Shown one piece after another: positions 52,132 through 60,401 of a stretch of DNA of 64,000 nucleotides (its first letter is position 1; each line of letters starts with the position of its first letter). Origin of the DNA: Kitasatospora sp. NBC_00240 (lineage in GTDB: Bacteria; Actinomycetota; Actinomycetes; Streptomycetales; Streptomycetaceae); contig NZ_JAPEMU010000001.1 of the NCBI RefSeq assembly GCF_026342405.1, positions 8,308,001 to 8,372,000 of the forward strand, in the 5' to 3' direction. The position numbers and the translations under genes are program-made. A model generated the notes under the pieces. That model made no database searches. It was not told the DNA's origin and saw only the letters and a list, made by a program, of their open reading frames with translations.

Positions 52132-53372
52132 GCCCCGCGGCCGACCAGGACGACCGCTCACCCGGGGCGGTGGCCGAGCACGGAGCCACCCGGTCGCTCC
52201 GGATCGTCATCGCCGCGTCGGTCCTGTCCAAGATCGCGGACTGGCAGCTGGGCGTCGTCGTCCCGCTCGCGGTGCTGTCCGAGACCGACTCGCCGGCCAT
52301 CGCGCTGGCAGCCTTCGCCCTGCGGGCACTGCCGTTCATCGCCTCCCCGCTGCTCGGCTCCGTCATCGACCGCTTCGACAAGAGGACGGTCTTCGCCTGG
52401 GCGCAGGTGGTCCAGGCTCTCTGCATGGTCCTGGTGGCACTGCTGCTCACCGACCGGGTGGCGCTGGGAGTGCTGCTCCTCCTCTCCGGTTTCGGAGCGG
52501 TGGCGGTCACGATCACCGGCCAGTTCGTGCTGATCCCCAAACTGGTCGAGGCGGACAAGCAGGCCGTCGCCGTGGCGAAGCTGTCCTCGGCCATCGAACT
52601 GTCGAAGGTGGTGGGACTTCTCCTCGGCGGCTTCGCGATCACTGTTCGCGGGCCCGAGTTCGCGTCCTGGATCATCGCGGGTCTCTATGCCGCGGCCGGC
52701 CTGGTGGCGCTGTTCCTGCCGCGTATCCCGTCGACCGGAGTCCGGACCGGCATCCGCCAGGACCTGCTGATGGGACTGCGCTGGGTGGCGAAGCCCGACA
52801 TCCTCTGGCTGGTCGTGACGCTCTCGGTGTCCAACCTCGCCGTGGGAGAACTGGAGACCGTGCTGGTCACGGTGTTCGGCGAGAGGCGGCTCGACGCCCG
52901 GCTGATCTCACTCGTCCTCGCGGCCGGGCTGCTGCTCGGGGCCTTGGGGAGCCGACTGTCCCCGTACGTCCTGCCGCAGTGGCCGGTGCAACGGCGAATC
53001 CTGCTGTTCCAAGGAGCGCTGCTGGTCTTCCTGGGGGTGCTGGCCCTACCGGCCCTGGCGGCCACGGTGGTCGGCTACGCCGCGGTGGCGTTGTGTCTGG
53101 GGGCCGGCAATGTCGCGTCCATCACCTACCGTCAGGGCACCATCCCGGTCGACATCGCGGGCCGGGTCAACGCTGCGATCCGCATGTTCATCACCGGGGC
53201 GATCCCGCTGTCCGGTCTCATCTACGCCTGGGCGACGCGGTTCGACGGCTTTCTCTTCTGGCTGCCGGGGCTGCTTCTCTCGGCGCTCTCGCTCGCCGTC
53301 TGGGCGGGCCACACCTACCGGACGGCCAGGGCACAACCCGCTCGCATTCCTGTGGAGAGGAACCCATCATGA
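52128..53372 (+). CDS. MFS efflux transporter
   Basis: A 414-residue major facilitator with about 12 helices, of the MFS_3/enterobactin-exporter-like type: SVIDRFDKRTVFAW is the A-motif-like loop between TM2 and TM3. It overlaps both neighbours by ATGA, so it is translated with the ligases and hydroxylase and is the likely product exporter or self-resistance pump. Confidence 0.88.
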   Translation: MSPAADQDDRSPGAVAEHGATRSLRIVIAASVLSKIADWQLGVVVPLAVLSETDSPAIALAAFALRALPFIASPLLGSVIDRFDKRTVFAWAQVVQALCMVLVALLLTDRVALGVLLLLSGFGAVAVTITGQFVLIPKLVEADKQAVAVAKLSSAIELSKVVGLLLGGFAITVRGPEFASWIIAGLYAAAGLVALFLPRIPSTGVRTGIRQDLLMGLRWVAKPDILWLVVTLSVSNLAVGELETVLVTVFGERRLDARLISLVLAAGLLLGALGSRLSPYVLPQWPVQRRILLFQGALLVFLGVLALPALAATVVGYAAVALCLGAGNVASITYRQGTIPVDIAGRVNAAIRMFITGAIPLSGLIYAWATRFDGFLFWLPGLLLSALSLAVWAGHTYRTARAQPARIPVERNPS

Positions 53373-54565
53373 CCCGCTCGACCAGCTGGCTGTTGCTCGA
53401 CGAGACAGGCGCGGCCTTTCCCGGAGTCGGTTCGCCGTCATCATCCTCGCTCCTCGCCGTCCGCCTCGCACCGTTCACGGGTTCGGCCGGCACCACGGAG
53501 TGGCTCCGGTACCGCGAGATCACCGCGGATCGTGTGCAGGTGCTGAGCCGGTCCGGCGAGGTGGTCGAGAGCCTCCCGTGCGGGCCCGCCGAGCCCGTCT
53601 GGACCCATCTGCCCTTCGACGTGCGTGCGGACGCCCGGAGGTTCGACTCCGCCGGCGGGGACGGGACCGACGCCCGGCCGAGGCTGGTGCCCGCCTTCCT
53701 GGTGACCGAGCAGGTGTCCGGTGCGGCGACCCGCACCCATGTGTACAGCTGTTCCAGGATCCGGGAGTCCGGGCTGCTGTTCTCCCGCATCTGGGCGGGG
53801 GAGATCGCGGCCGGCGCCTCACCGGTCGAGGCCGTCCGGGTGGCCTGCGCGGAGCAGCCCGTGCTGCTGCACAGATTCACGGACGAGGTGGCCCAGACCA
53901 CCCGGTTCGAGAGCGAGGTGGAGATCGAGCTGAAGCTCACCCTCCTGACGGAGACCTCGCCGTGGGAGATCGCCAGTGGTCTCGCTGAAGCCGTGCAGCA
54001 TCGGCAACTGGCCCGTTTCGTCCCCGACCTCGGCAACGAACTGCAGCGCTGGACCTACGAGCAGGACACCTTCGAGGTCCACGACGCGGACGGCCGCAAC
54101 GGCTATGTGGCCTTCATGAAGGACCCGGACGGCACGTTCGTGGTGAAGTACAAGTTCTTCGACGAGGACGCCCTCCGCCGCATCGAGAAGTTCGACGAGG
54201 GGATCCGACTCGACTCGGACCGGTTCGCCGACTACATCAGGTCGGCCCTGCCCGGCGTGCGGCTCCGCCGTCTGCCGCACCTCGTCCGGACGAGGTTCGA
54301 CGTCAACGTCGAGTCGGCCGCCACCGGTCACTTCTTCGGTCTGGAGACGGACGAGGTCCGCGCGAACGGGCGGGTCCTGCGCCAGCTGGAGATCGAGTAC
54401 CACAAGACCCGCGCCTGCTACGGCGCCGGGGCGGAGACCATCGAGCCCGAGCTGAACCGGCTGGCGGACGAGGCGCAGCGACTCCTCGACCAGTGGGGGG
54501 TGAAGGCGTCCCGCGGATACCTCTCCAAGCTCACCTTCTTGAAGGATGTCGCCACCGTCGACTGA
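53369..54565 (+). CDS. CYTH/triphosphate-tunnel-like protein, unknown role
   Basis: A 398-residue protein. The C-terminal ~215 residues carry the hallmarks of a CYTH/TTM tunnel: ExExK in VEIELKLTL (E185, E187, K189), a basic strand VVKYKFF, RTRFDVNV, and a closing acidic pair in QLEIEYHKT. TTM enzymes bind triphosphates with metal (thiamine triphosphatase, CyaB, polyphosphatase). The first ~175 residues are a beta-rich domain I cannot place. ATG 53369 overlaps the MFS stop (ATGA). It is the last gene of the operon. The fold call is inferred from motifs. Confidence 0.65.
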   Translation: MTRSTSWLLLDETGAAFPGVGSPSSSSLLAVRLAPFTGSAGTTEWLRYREITADRVQVLSRSGEVVESLPCGPAEPVWTHLPFDVRADARRFDSAGGDGTDARPRLVPAFLVTEQVSGAATRTHVYSCSRIRESGLLFSRIWAGEIAAGASPVEAVRVACAEQPVLLHRFTDEVAQTTRFESEVEIELKLTLLTETSPWEIASGLAEAVQHRQLARFVPDLGNELQRWTYEQDTFEVHDADGRNGYVAFMKDPDGTFVVKYKFFDEDALRRIEKFDEGIRLDSDRFADYIRSALPGVRLRRLPHLVRTRFDVNVESAATGHFFGLETDEVRANGRVLRQLEIEYHKTRACYGAGAETIEPELNRLADEAQRLLDQWGVKASRGYLSKLTFLKDVATVD

Positions 54566-54566
54566 A

Positions 54567-54605
54567 CGGGCCACTTCGCGACCGGGCGGGCCACTTCGTC
54601 ACCGG
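54567..54605. repeat. Two-copy 20-bp direct repeat after CYTH gene
   Basis: CGGGCCACTTCGCGACCGG and CGGGCCACTTCGTCACCGG follow each other with one base between. It is immediately downstream of the operon's last stop codon. Confidence 0.6.
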
Positions 54606-54696
54606 CGGGGCTCACCGATGCGGGTGCCGGGCGCGGCTCGCGGGCGAGCAGGCCGCGGCCCGGTCCTGCCGGATCGTTCATGAAAGGATCTCGGGC

Positions 54697-55551
54697 ATGA
54701 GTGAACGCCTCTTCGGACTGCCGGTCGTCCGGAAGATCAGCGCGTCGGTCGGTGAGCGCCGGCTGAACGAGCTGCCGGTCCTGGTGATCGACCATCCGCA
54801 GGTGCGGGCCGCTGTGAGTCTGCAGGGTGCGCAGGTGCTCGCCTGGCAGCCTGCCGGGGCCGGACCGGCGATCTGGCTGAGCGAACAGGCACGGTTCGAG
54901 CAGGGCCGGGCCATCCGCGGTGGTGTGCCGATCTGCTGGCCGTGGTTCGGCCCGGCGGCAGAGCCCTCCCACGGCTTCGCCCGGCTCCTGCCCTGGGAGC
55001 TCACCGACTCCGGCGAGGACGGTGCGGGGGTGACGCTGACCATGACCCTGCGGGAGAGCGCGCAAACCAGGCGGTACTGGCCGCACGCGTTCACGGCACG
55101 CGTCACCGTCCGGCTCGGCCTGGAGTGCGCGATCGACCTGGAAGTCGACGGCGACCACGAGAGCACCGCGGCTCTGCACAGCTACTTCCAGGTCGGTGAC
55201 ATCGACACCGTCACCGTGGCCGGCCTCGGGAAGACCTACACCGACGACCTGCTCGGGGCGGAGGGCCGGCAGGAGGGGTCCCTGACCTTCACGACTCCCC
55301 TGGATCGGGTCTACACGCAGGCCGATGACGTCAGCCTGATCAACGACCCGGGCCGCGGGCGCAGGATCGAGGTCCGCCACCACGGGCAGAGCGACGTGGT
55401 GCTGTGGAACCCGGGCAAGGCTGGATGCAGCGACCTGGCCGACGGAGGTCACCGCAGCTTCGCCTGCCTGGAGACCGCCAGGATCAACCGACCGCTGGTC
55501 AGCAGCCCGGGCCGGCCGGCTCGACTCGGGCTCACCGTGCGGATCATCTAG
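54697..55551 (+). CDS. Aldose 1-epimerase family (hexose-6-phosphate mutarotase-like, YeaD type)
   Basis: The 284-residue protein is a YeaD-type mutarotase: SLQGAQVLAWQP, RGGVPICWPWFGP, SHGFAR, LHSYFQVGDI and VLWNPGKA are the family landmarks, including active-site His residues. It interconverts anomers of a sugar or sugar phosphate. GAAAGGA precedes ATG 54697. It stands 131 bp behind the CYTH gene on the same strand; whether it belongs to the cluster is uncertain. Confidence 0.88.
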   Translation: MSERLFGLPVVRKISASVGERRLNELPVLVIDHPQVRAAVSLQGAQVLAWQPAGAGPAIWLSEQARFEQGRAIRGGVPICWPWFGPAAEPSHGFARLLPWELTDSGEDGAGVTLTMTLRESAQTRRYWPHAFTARVTVRLGLECAIDLEVDGDHESTAALHSYFQVGDIDTVTVAGLGKTYTDDLLGAEGRQEGSLTFTTPLDRVYTQADDVSLINDPGRGRRIEVRHHGQSDVVLWNPGKAGCSDLADGGHRSFACLETARINRPLVSSPGRPARLGLTVRII

Positions 55552-55663
55552 TACTCGGGGCGGGCGGCCTGTTCACCCTGGCCCGGTCCGGCGACGTCCA
55601 CGGCCGGTGCCCCGAGGGCGAGCCCTCGGTGCGCGCACTCCCTTGTCGCGGCCATCGTTGGAT

Positions 55664-55686
55664 GGACGGACGGACGGACGGACGGA
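55664..55686. repeat. GGAC tetranucleotide microsatellite
   Basis: Nearly six uninterrupted GGAC units followed by degenerate GGA/GGGA units, between the convergent epimerase and TIM-barrel genes. Confidence 0.75.
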
Positions 55687-55709
55687 GGGAGGGACGGCGG
55701 ACGGGCGGG

Positions 55710-56519
55710 TCACGCACCGGCGAGTCGGCGACGGAGCTCCGCGAGGAGCTGCCGGCTGTCCTGCCAGATGTCACCGACCGGCCTGCCACGAAGGTCTGTG
55801 GTGTCGTATCCGAAGGAGCGCGGCAGCAGCTCGGTGGTGGCGAGGAAACGCGGCCCGTGCCACTGCGTGCGTGCGGTCCGCCACAGGTCGAAGAACTCGT
55901 CCTGCTGGGCGGGAGGCACCAGTTCGACGGGGTCCTGGACGCGTTGCCCGTCGTTGAGGCGCGCCTGGATCTCGCCGCAGCGCACGGCCAGGGAACGCAG
56001 TGCCTCGCGCCATTCGTCCGGCCACGGGGCACGGAGCTCCGACATCACGGTGTAGTGGCTGAAGTCGCCGCACAGCGCGAGCGTCGGGTGCCGGCCCACC
56101 AGGGCCAGGGTGCGGCGGACGTCCTGGGTGAGGCGGTGCCGATGGGTCTCCAGGAAGAACGGGACCCGGTACTGCTCGCTGAGGTCCAGCAGTTCGCGGA
56201 TCCGGGCGTCCTGCCAGTCGTCGTCACGCCAGTAGCCGTCGACCTGCGCGTTGAGGCTGATCATCCCGACCGCGGCGGCCCGCTCGAACAGTGGTTCCGC
56301 AGCTTGGGTCTCGGTGATGCCGCAGCAGCCGGAGACCGCCAGGGCCGCCTCGCCGACGAGTCCGGTGAAGCGGGCAAGGTCCGCCGCCCGGGGTGGTTCG
56401 GTCTGGACGCCGTCGAATCCCGCTTCGGCGATCCGGCGCAGGCCCACGTCGAGCGGCGTGGCCAACTCGGTGGAGAGAAGGCTGCAGTGCACGGTCAGTG
56501 CGCTTCCGGGGGCGGTCAC
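55710..56519 (-). CDS. Xylose-isomerase-like TIM-barrel protein
   Basis: A 269-residue AP-endonuclease-2/xylose-isomerase-like barrel with conserved acidic and His positions: AGFDGVQTE, FFLETHRHRLTQD, CGDFSHYT. Relatives are sugar isomerases, epimerases or inosose dehydratases using a divalent metal. GTG 56519 overlaps the PhyH stop by 4 bases (GTGA), so the two act together. Substrate unknown. Confidence 0.82.
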   Translation of the reverse strand: MTAPGSALTVHCSLLSTELATPLDVGLRRIAEAGFDGVQTEPPRAADLARFTGLVGEAALAVSGCCGITETQAAEPLFERAAAVGMISLNAQVDGYWRDDDWQDARIRELLDLSEQYRVPFFLETHRHRLTQDVRRTLALVGRHPTLALCGDFSHYTVMSELRAPWPDEWREALRSLAVRCGEIQARLNDGQRVQDPVELVPPAQQDEFFDLWRTARTQWHGPRFLATTELLPRSFGYDTTDLRGRPVGDIWQDSRQLLAELRRRLAGA

Positions 56520-57406
56520 AGTCCGTCCTCGTCGTGCCAGTGGTTCTGCCAGCGCCGGTCGATCGGCTCGCCGGCCGCCTGGTAGCGGATGTCGGTGGAG
56601 AGGCGGAATCGCCCTGCGGGATCCTCGTTGTCCAGGGACGCGTGAACGATGTGGGCGCTGTGGACCATCAGGTCCCCGGCCGAGAAGTCGGTCACGAGCC
56701 AGCGGGAGTCGTACTCCTCCGCCAGGGCCGGCAGGTCGGCGGTGATCGACGCGGCCGGGCGCTTCAGGGTGCCGGCCGCCTCCTGCGCCAGGACCTTGCG
56801 GTGGCTTCCCTCCAGGTAGATCAGCGGGCCTCGGTCGACCGGGACGTCGCCCAGCGGAATCCAGCAGGAGACCACGTTGCTGCTGCCCTCCCGCAGGTAG
56901 ACCAGGTCGTAGTGGGCCTGGGTCGCAGTGCCGATCCCGGACTCGCCGGGGCCGACGTGCCGGATGATCTTCCGGCGGTGCAGGTGCAGGTCAGGGGTGC
57001 CGAGGAACCACCGGTAGAACGCCACCAGCCTCGGGTCACGGCACAGTGCCTCGTAGCGCTGCCCCGGCACCAGTTCCTTGAAGAGGAGGGTGCGCAACCG
57101 GGCCGGGTCCAAGGCCTCTCGGGGGGCCGCGACGCCCTCGCCGGGGTCGGTGCCCGGCAGGGACAGGCCGCTGGGGGCCAGCGTGGCGAAGTAGTGGCGA
57201 CGGAAGTCGAGGACGCTCTCCCGGTCGAGGAAGCCGGGCAGGAACAGGTAGCCGTCCCGGTCGAAGCGAGCCCGCAGCGCGCCGAGGTCTTTGCGCTCCG
57301 CGTCCGGGACGGGCAGCAGGCGGCCGAGGCGTCGGGTGCTCCGGTCGAGCTCGTACCCGTTGGACCTCAGGACTCCCGTCAGGACGGGCGATCGATTATC
57401 TTCCAT
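56516..57406 (-). CDS. PhyH-family Fe(II)/2-oxoglutarate dioxygenase
   Basis: The 296-residue protein is a phytanoyl-CoA-dioxygenase-type hydroxylase: FDRDGYLFLPGFLD near the N-terminus, iron ligands in QAHYDLVYL (HxD) and VHSAHIVHAS (distal His), and the 2-oxoglutarate Arg in RFRLSTDIRY. It would hydroxylate a small molecule. The start is uncertain: ATG 57406 is used, but GTG 57463 has a better ribosome site (AGGAA, 6 nt) and leaves only 29 bp to the divergent AraC gene. It could be a tailoring enzyme of the cluster. Confidence 0.85.
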   Translation of the reverse strand: MEDNRSPVLTGVLRSNGYELDRSTRRLGRLLPVPDAERKDLGALRARFDRDGYLFLPGFLDRESVLDFRRHYFATLAPSGLSLPGTDPGEGVAAPREALDPARLRTLLFKELVPGQRYEALCRDPRLVAFYRWFLGTPDLHLHRRKIIRHVGPGESGIGTATQAHYDLVYLREGSSNVVSCWIPLGDVPVDRGPLIYLEGSHRKVLAQEAAGTLKRPAASITADLPALAEEYDSRWLVTDFSAGDLMVHSAHIVHASLDNEDPAGRFRLSTDIRYQAAGEPIDRRWQNHWHDEDGL

Positions 57407-57492
57407 GCCGTACATGGTCCTGCCGGTGACGATGTGCAGGCCATGCACGGATTCCGGCTTCACTTGGATTCCTGTCGACCGGGAGAGCCGCC

Positions 57493-58329
57493 ATGCAGTC
57501 GACCGCGCACTACCTGACGCCCCCGGCGGAGGTCCATGCCCTGGGGGTCGCGGTCACAGGGGTGGGCCGGATCCTCGGTCAGCACACCACCCGCGTCGAT
57601 CGTGCGCTGCCCGGCTACGCGGGTGTGCTGGTCACCGAGGGCACCGGCTCGCTCGCCCTGCGGGGGACACCCGGCCGGTACGCGGTGTCGGCGGGGTCGT
57701 TCTTCTGGCTGCCCCCAGGAGTGCCGCATACCTACGGCCCGACGCCGGGCACCTGGTCGGAGTACTGGGTGCTGTTCGAAGGGCCTGCCGCCGGCCGCTA
57801 CGAGGACCTCGGCTACCTGGCCGCGGGCCCGGCCCTGGTCGAGCCGGCCGACCCCGGGGGCACCCGTGCGGCGCTCGACACCCTGCTGGAACTCGGCTCA
57901 CGACCCGAATCGTTGAGCTCCCACGTCGCCGCGGCGGCCACGATGCAGGTGCTGATCGCCGCGGTCGGCACCCCGCGGGCGGCGCCGCCGCCCGCACTGC
58001 CCCCGTCGCTCGACATCGGTCGGCGGGCGCTGGCCATCCTCGCCCGCGACGCGGCCGGCCCGGTGAGCATCGGCGCGGTCGCCCGGGAGCTGTCGGTCTC
58101 CCGCGACACGCTGGCCACGCAGGTGCGCCGCCTCACCGGCTCGACGCCCACCGACTACCTCACCAGGCACCGCCTCAACCGGGCGAAGGGGCTCCTCGCC
58201 TTCACCGACCGCTCGATCGCCGGCGTGGCCCGCGAGGTCGGCTACGCGGACCCCGCGTACTTCACCAGGGCCTTCACCCGCCAGATCGGCGTCCCCCCGA
58301 GCACCTTCCGGCAGCAGCAGAAGCCCTGA
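57493..58329 (+). CDS. AraC-family transcriptional regulator
   Basis: A 278-residue regulator with an N-terminal cupin sensor (VLVTEGTGSLALRG, FFWLPPGVPHTYGP) and two C-terminal helix-turn-helices (ISIGAVARELSVSRDTL-type segment at about 190 and DRSIAGVAREVGYADPAYFTRAF). Such proteins sense a sugar or small ligand. GGGAGA precedes ATG 57493. Divergent from the PhyH/TIM-barrel pair, which it most likely controls. Confidence 0.9.
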   Translation: MQSTAHYLTPPAEVHALGVAVTGVGRILGQHTTRVDRALPGYAGVLVTEGTGSLALRGTPGRYAVSAGSFFWLPPGVPHTYGPTPGTWSEYWVLFEGPAAGRYEDLGYLAAGPALVEPADPGGTRAALDTLLELGSRPESLSSHVAAAATMQVLIAAVGTPRAAPPPALPPSLDIGRRALAILARDAAGPVSIGAVARELSVSRDTLATQVRRLTGSTPTDYLTRHRLNRAKGLLAFTDRSIAGVAREVGYADPAYFTRAFTRQIGVPPSTFRQQQKP

Positions 58330-58787
58330 CTCCCCGCCATGACACCGTTCCAGGCACCGGAACAGTCGGCATCTCGAGGGCGGGGCCGCGGCCGTTCCGC
58401 CGGTGAGCAAGCGGTTCAGGCCTCCTGCGGCCGCCCGGACCGCTCGAACCGGTCGGGTGGCTCGACGGCCCGGAGCAGGTCCGCCCGATCGCGGTGGCCA
58501 CCAGCCGGGTGCCCGTCGCCGCGTCGACATCCCGCGCCGGTCGCGGCGACCGTGACGACGATCGCCGCGGCGAGGGCGCCGCGCAGGGCGAGGTGACCCG
58601 TCTGCGACGCCAGGCAGGCGCGCCCGATGCACCCCGCCGCCGGGGCCGTGGGTCCAGCAGGTACCGGGCGGACGCGCTCCGCGCAGCCGTCCCCGTCGCG
58701 CCGAGTCGGGCGAGAGCGGTCAGGCCGGGCAGGAGGCGTTCCGGCGGTCCGTACAGGGCAGGCCGGGCCCGCACCACCGAGGCCGGG
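58330..58787. other. Intergenic stretch with possible lipoprotein remnant
   Basis: No intact gene. On the minus strand a frame ending at 58416 reads LRGALAAAIVVTVAATGAGCRRGDG, like a lipoprotein signal followed by about 35 residues, but no start codon precedes it and the lipobox is poor. It may be the debris of a small lipoprotein gene. Confidence 0.3.
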
Positions 58788-59570
58788 TCAGCGCCCGAGC
58801 CCCCCGGGGCGCTTCGCCGGAACCTGGGGGAGCACCGCGGCCTGGCCCGGGCCGCCGAACTCGCGCACCGACTCCTCGACGATCGCGTTCAGGCTGGCGT
58901 GGTGGGCGCCGCGCCAGTAGACCTGACCGCAGTCGGTGCACTGCGCGAACGCGTCGTAGGCGCGCTCGGTGCCGTCCCGCAACTGCTCGTGCACGGACTC
59001 CTTCGCGGCCTCGCGGAGGGTTCCGTTGCAGGCCGTGCACCTGGTCCAGGGGGCCAGCGGCGGCGCGAAGCGGGAGAGCACGTCCCGCAGTTGCTCGGGC
59101 GGGCGGTGGCTGTACACGTACGCGCCGGCCCAGAGTTCGCGGCGGCGCAGCAGCCCGCGGTCCCGGGAGAGCATCACCCGCTGCTCGGCGGCCGAGCGGG
59201 TGGCCAGCGCCGGGTCGCCGATGTCGACGCTCTCGTACGCGGCGTCGACGCCCAGCAGCCGCAGCCGCCGGGCCAGCGTGCCGAGGTGGACGTCGAGCAG
59301 GAACCGGGCCGGGCCCGGGAGCGGTTGCGGCCTGGGGACGGCCAGGACGGAGACCTCCTCGCCGTCCAGGGGGACGTACGAGACGGGCACCGGTCGCCCG
59401 CCGACCAGCAGGGCGCCCGCCTCGGTGAGCGGGACCCCCAGCGACTCGACCACGTGCCCGAGCGTGGAGACCCCGTCCGTCCGTACCGCCGATCGGCCGG
59501 CCCGCCGTCCCGCGGCGACGAAGAGGTGCAGTTCAGGGGCAAAGCTCAGCCAGATCTCGGGTTTCTCCAC
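58788..59570 (-). CDS. Mut7-C protein: ubiquitin-like domain plus PIN-fold RNase domain
   Basis: The 260-residue protein has an N-terminal ubiquitin-like Ub-Mut7-C domain (about 1-85) and a Mut7-C domain (about 88-235) with the PIN-like start FLLDVHLGTLARRLRLLGVDA, RVMLSRDRGLLRR and a zinc ribbon CTACNG...CTDCGQVYW. The domain is a predicted RNase (named after Mut-7 of worms). The start is GTG 59570. Common in actinomycetes; probably not part of the flanking pathways. Confidence 0.88.
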   Translation of the reverse strand: MEKPEIWLSFAPELHLFVAAGRRAGRSAVRTDGVSTLGHVVESLGVPLTEAGALLVGGRPVPVSYVPLDGEEVSVLAVPRPQPLPGPARFLLDVHLGTLARRLRLLGVDAAYESVDIGDPALATRSAAEQRVMLSRDRGLLRRRELWAGAYVYSHRPPEQLRDVLSRFAPPLAPWTRCTACNGTLREAAKESVHEQLRDGTERAYDAFAQCTDCGQVYWRGAHHASLNAIVEESVREFGGPGQAAVLPQVPAKRPGGLGR

Positions 59571-59645
59571 CCGGCCAGCATGCCAGTGGCCGCCGGGCCG
59601 CTGCCAGGCCTTCAGGCGACGGTGGGCCCGCCCGGCGGCATCGGG

Positions 59646-60257
59646 TCAGCGGACGATGCCCACCAGGGCGTCGCCCTCCCGGGCGCAGACGAGCGCGCCC
59701 GGGCAGCAGGTTCTCCAGCCGCCGGCGCCGGGGCCGAGCAGGGTCACCCCGCGCCAGTCGGCGGACTCGGAGGGGCCGCCGCGCCACAGCCGCAGGCCCA
59801 GCGGCTCCACCATCACATCGACGGGGGCGGTGCCGGGCACGGCGGCCGGGTCGGGCAGGACGCTCTCTATCTCGTCGGCGGGGTAGCCGAACAGGTCGAT
59901 GTCGTCCCAGGCGACCACGCCGGGCTCGGGCCCGGCCGACGGGTCGTCCGCCCGGATGTCGATCCGGGCCAGGCCCTCCGGGGCGCCGGGGCCGCCGCCG
60001 CCGACGGTCAGCACGACACCGTCGACGACCGCGCTGAGGTTCCAGTCGGGCTCGAACAGCAGGCCGCTCAGCCAGGCGTCGTGCGCGTGCCGCAGTTCCG
60101 CGTACTGCGTCAGCGCCAGTCGTATGCAGGGGCGGCTGCGCCTCACCTCGCCGCCCGCCGTCAACAGGCCGTGGACCTCGGCGGGGGACATCCCGAACCT
60201 CAACAACCCGGCCGCGTTCGGCAGGGCCACACCGACTCCGGGGCGCAACGTCAACAT
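59646..60257 (-). CDS. Hypothetical protein
   Basis: A 203-residue cytoplasmic protein from ATG 60257 (MLTLRPGVGVALPN). It contains RFGMSPAEVHGLL near the start and an acidic middle (AWDDIDLFGYPADEI). I know no function; the pattern resembles small immunity- or SMI1-like actinomycete proteins only vaguely. It lies 75 bp upstream of the Mut7-C gene on the same strand and may be cotranscribed. Confidence 0.65.
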   Translation of the reverse strand: MLTLRPGVGVALPNAAGLLRFGMSPAEVHGLLTAGGEVRRSRPCIRLALTQYAELRHAHDAWLSGLLFEPDWNLSAVVDGVVLTVGGGGPGAPEGLARIDIRADDPSAGPEPGVVAWDDIDLFGYPADEIESVLPDPAAVPGTAPVDVMVEPLGLRLWRGGPSESADWRGVTLLGPGAGGWRTCCPGALVCAREGDALVGIVR

Positions 60258-60401
60258 CGCACCATTCTTCGCCCTGGGACCGACAACGCAAGAGCCAATC
60301 GCGCCCGGCTCCCGAATTGGCGCCGCACCGTCACCGGACCGCCGACGAATGCCGGGCCTCCCCGGTCCGCCGTGTGCACGCCGGGGAGCGTGCGGACGTC
60401 C

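Noticed and set aside
37154..57406. Assignment of the cluster to saxitoxin- or streptomycin/bluensomycin-type pathways
   Set aside because: Amidinotransferase and carbamoyltransferase are shared, but SxtA-like PKS, dTDP-sugar and inositol-aminating enzymes are absent.
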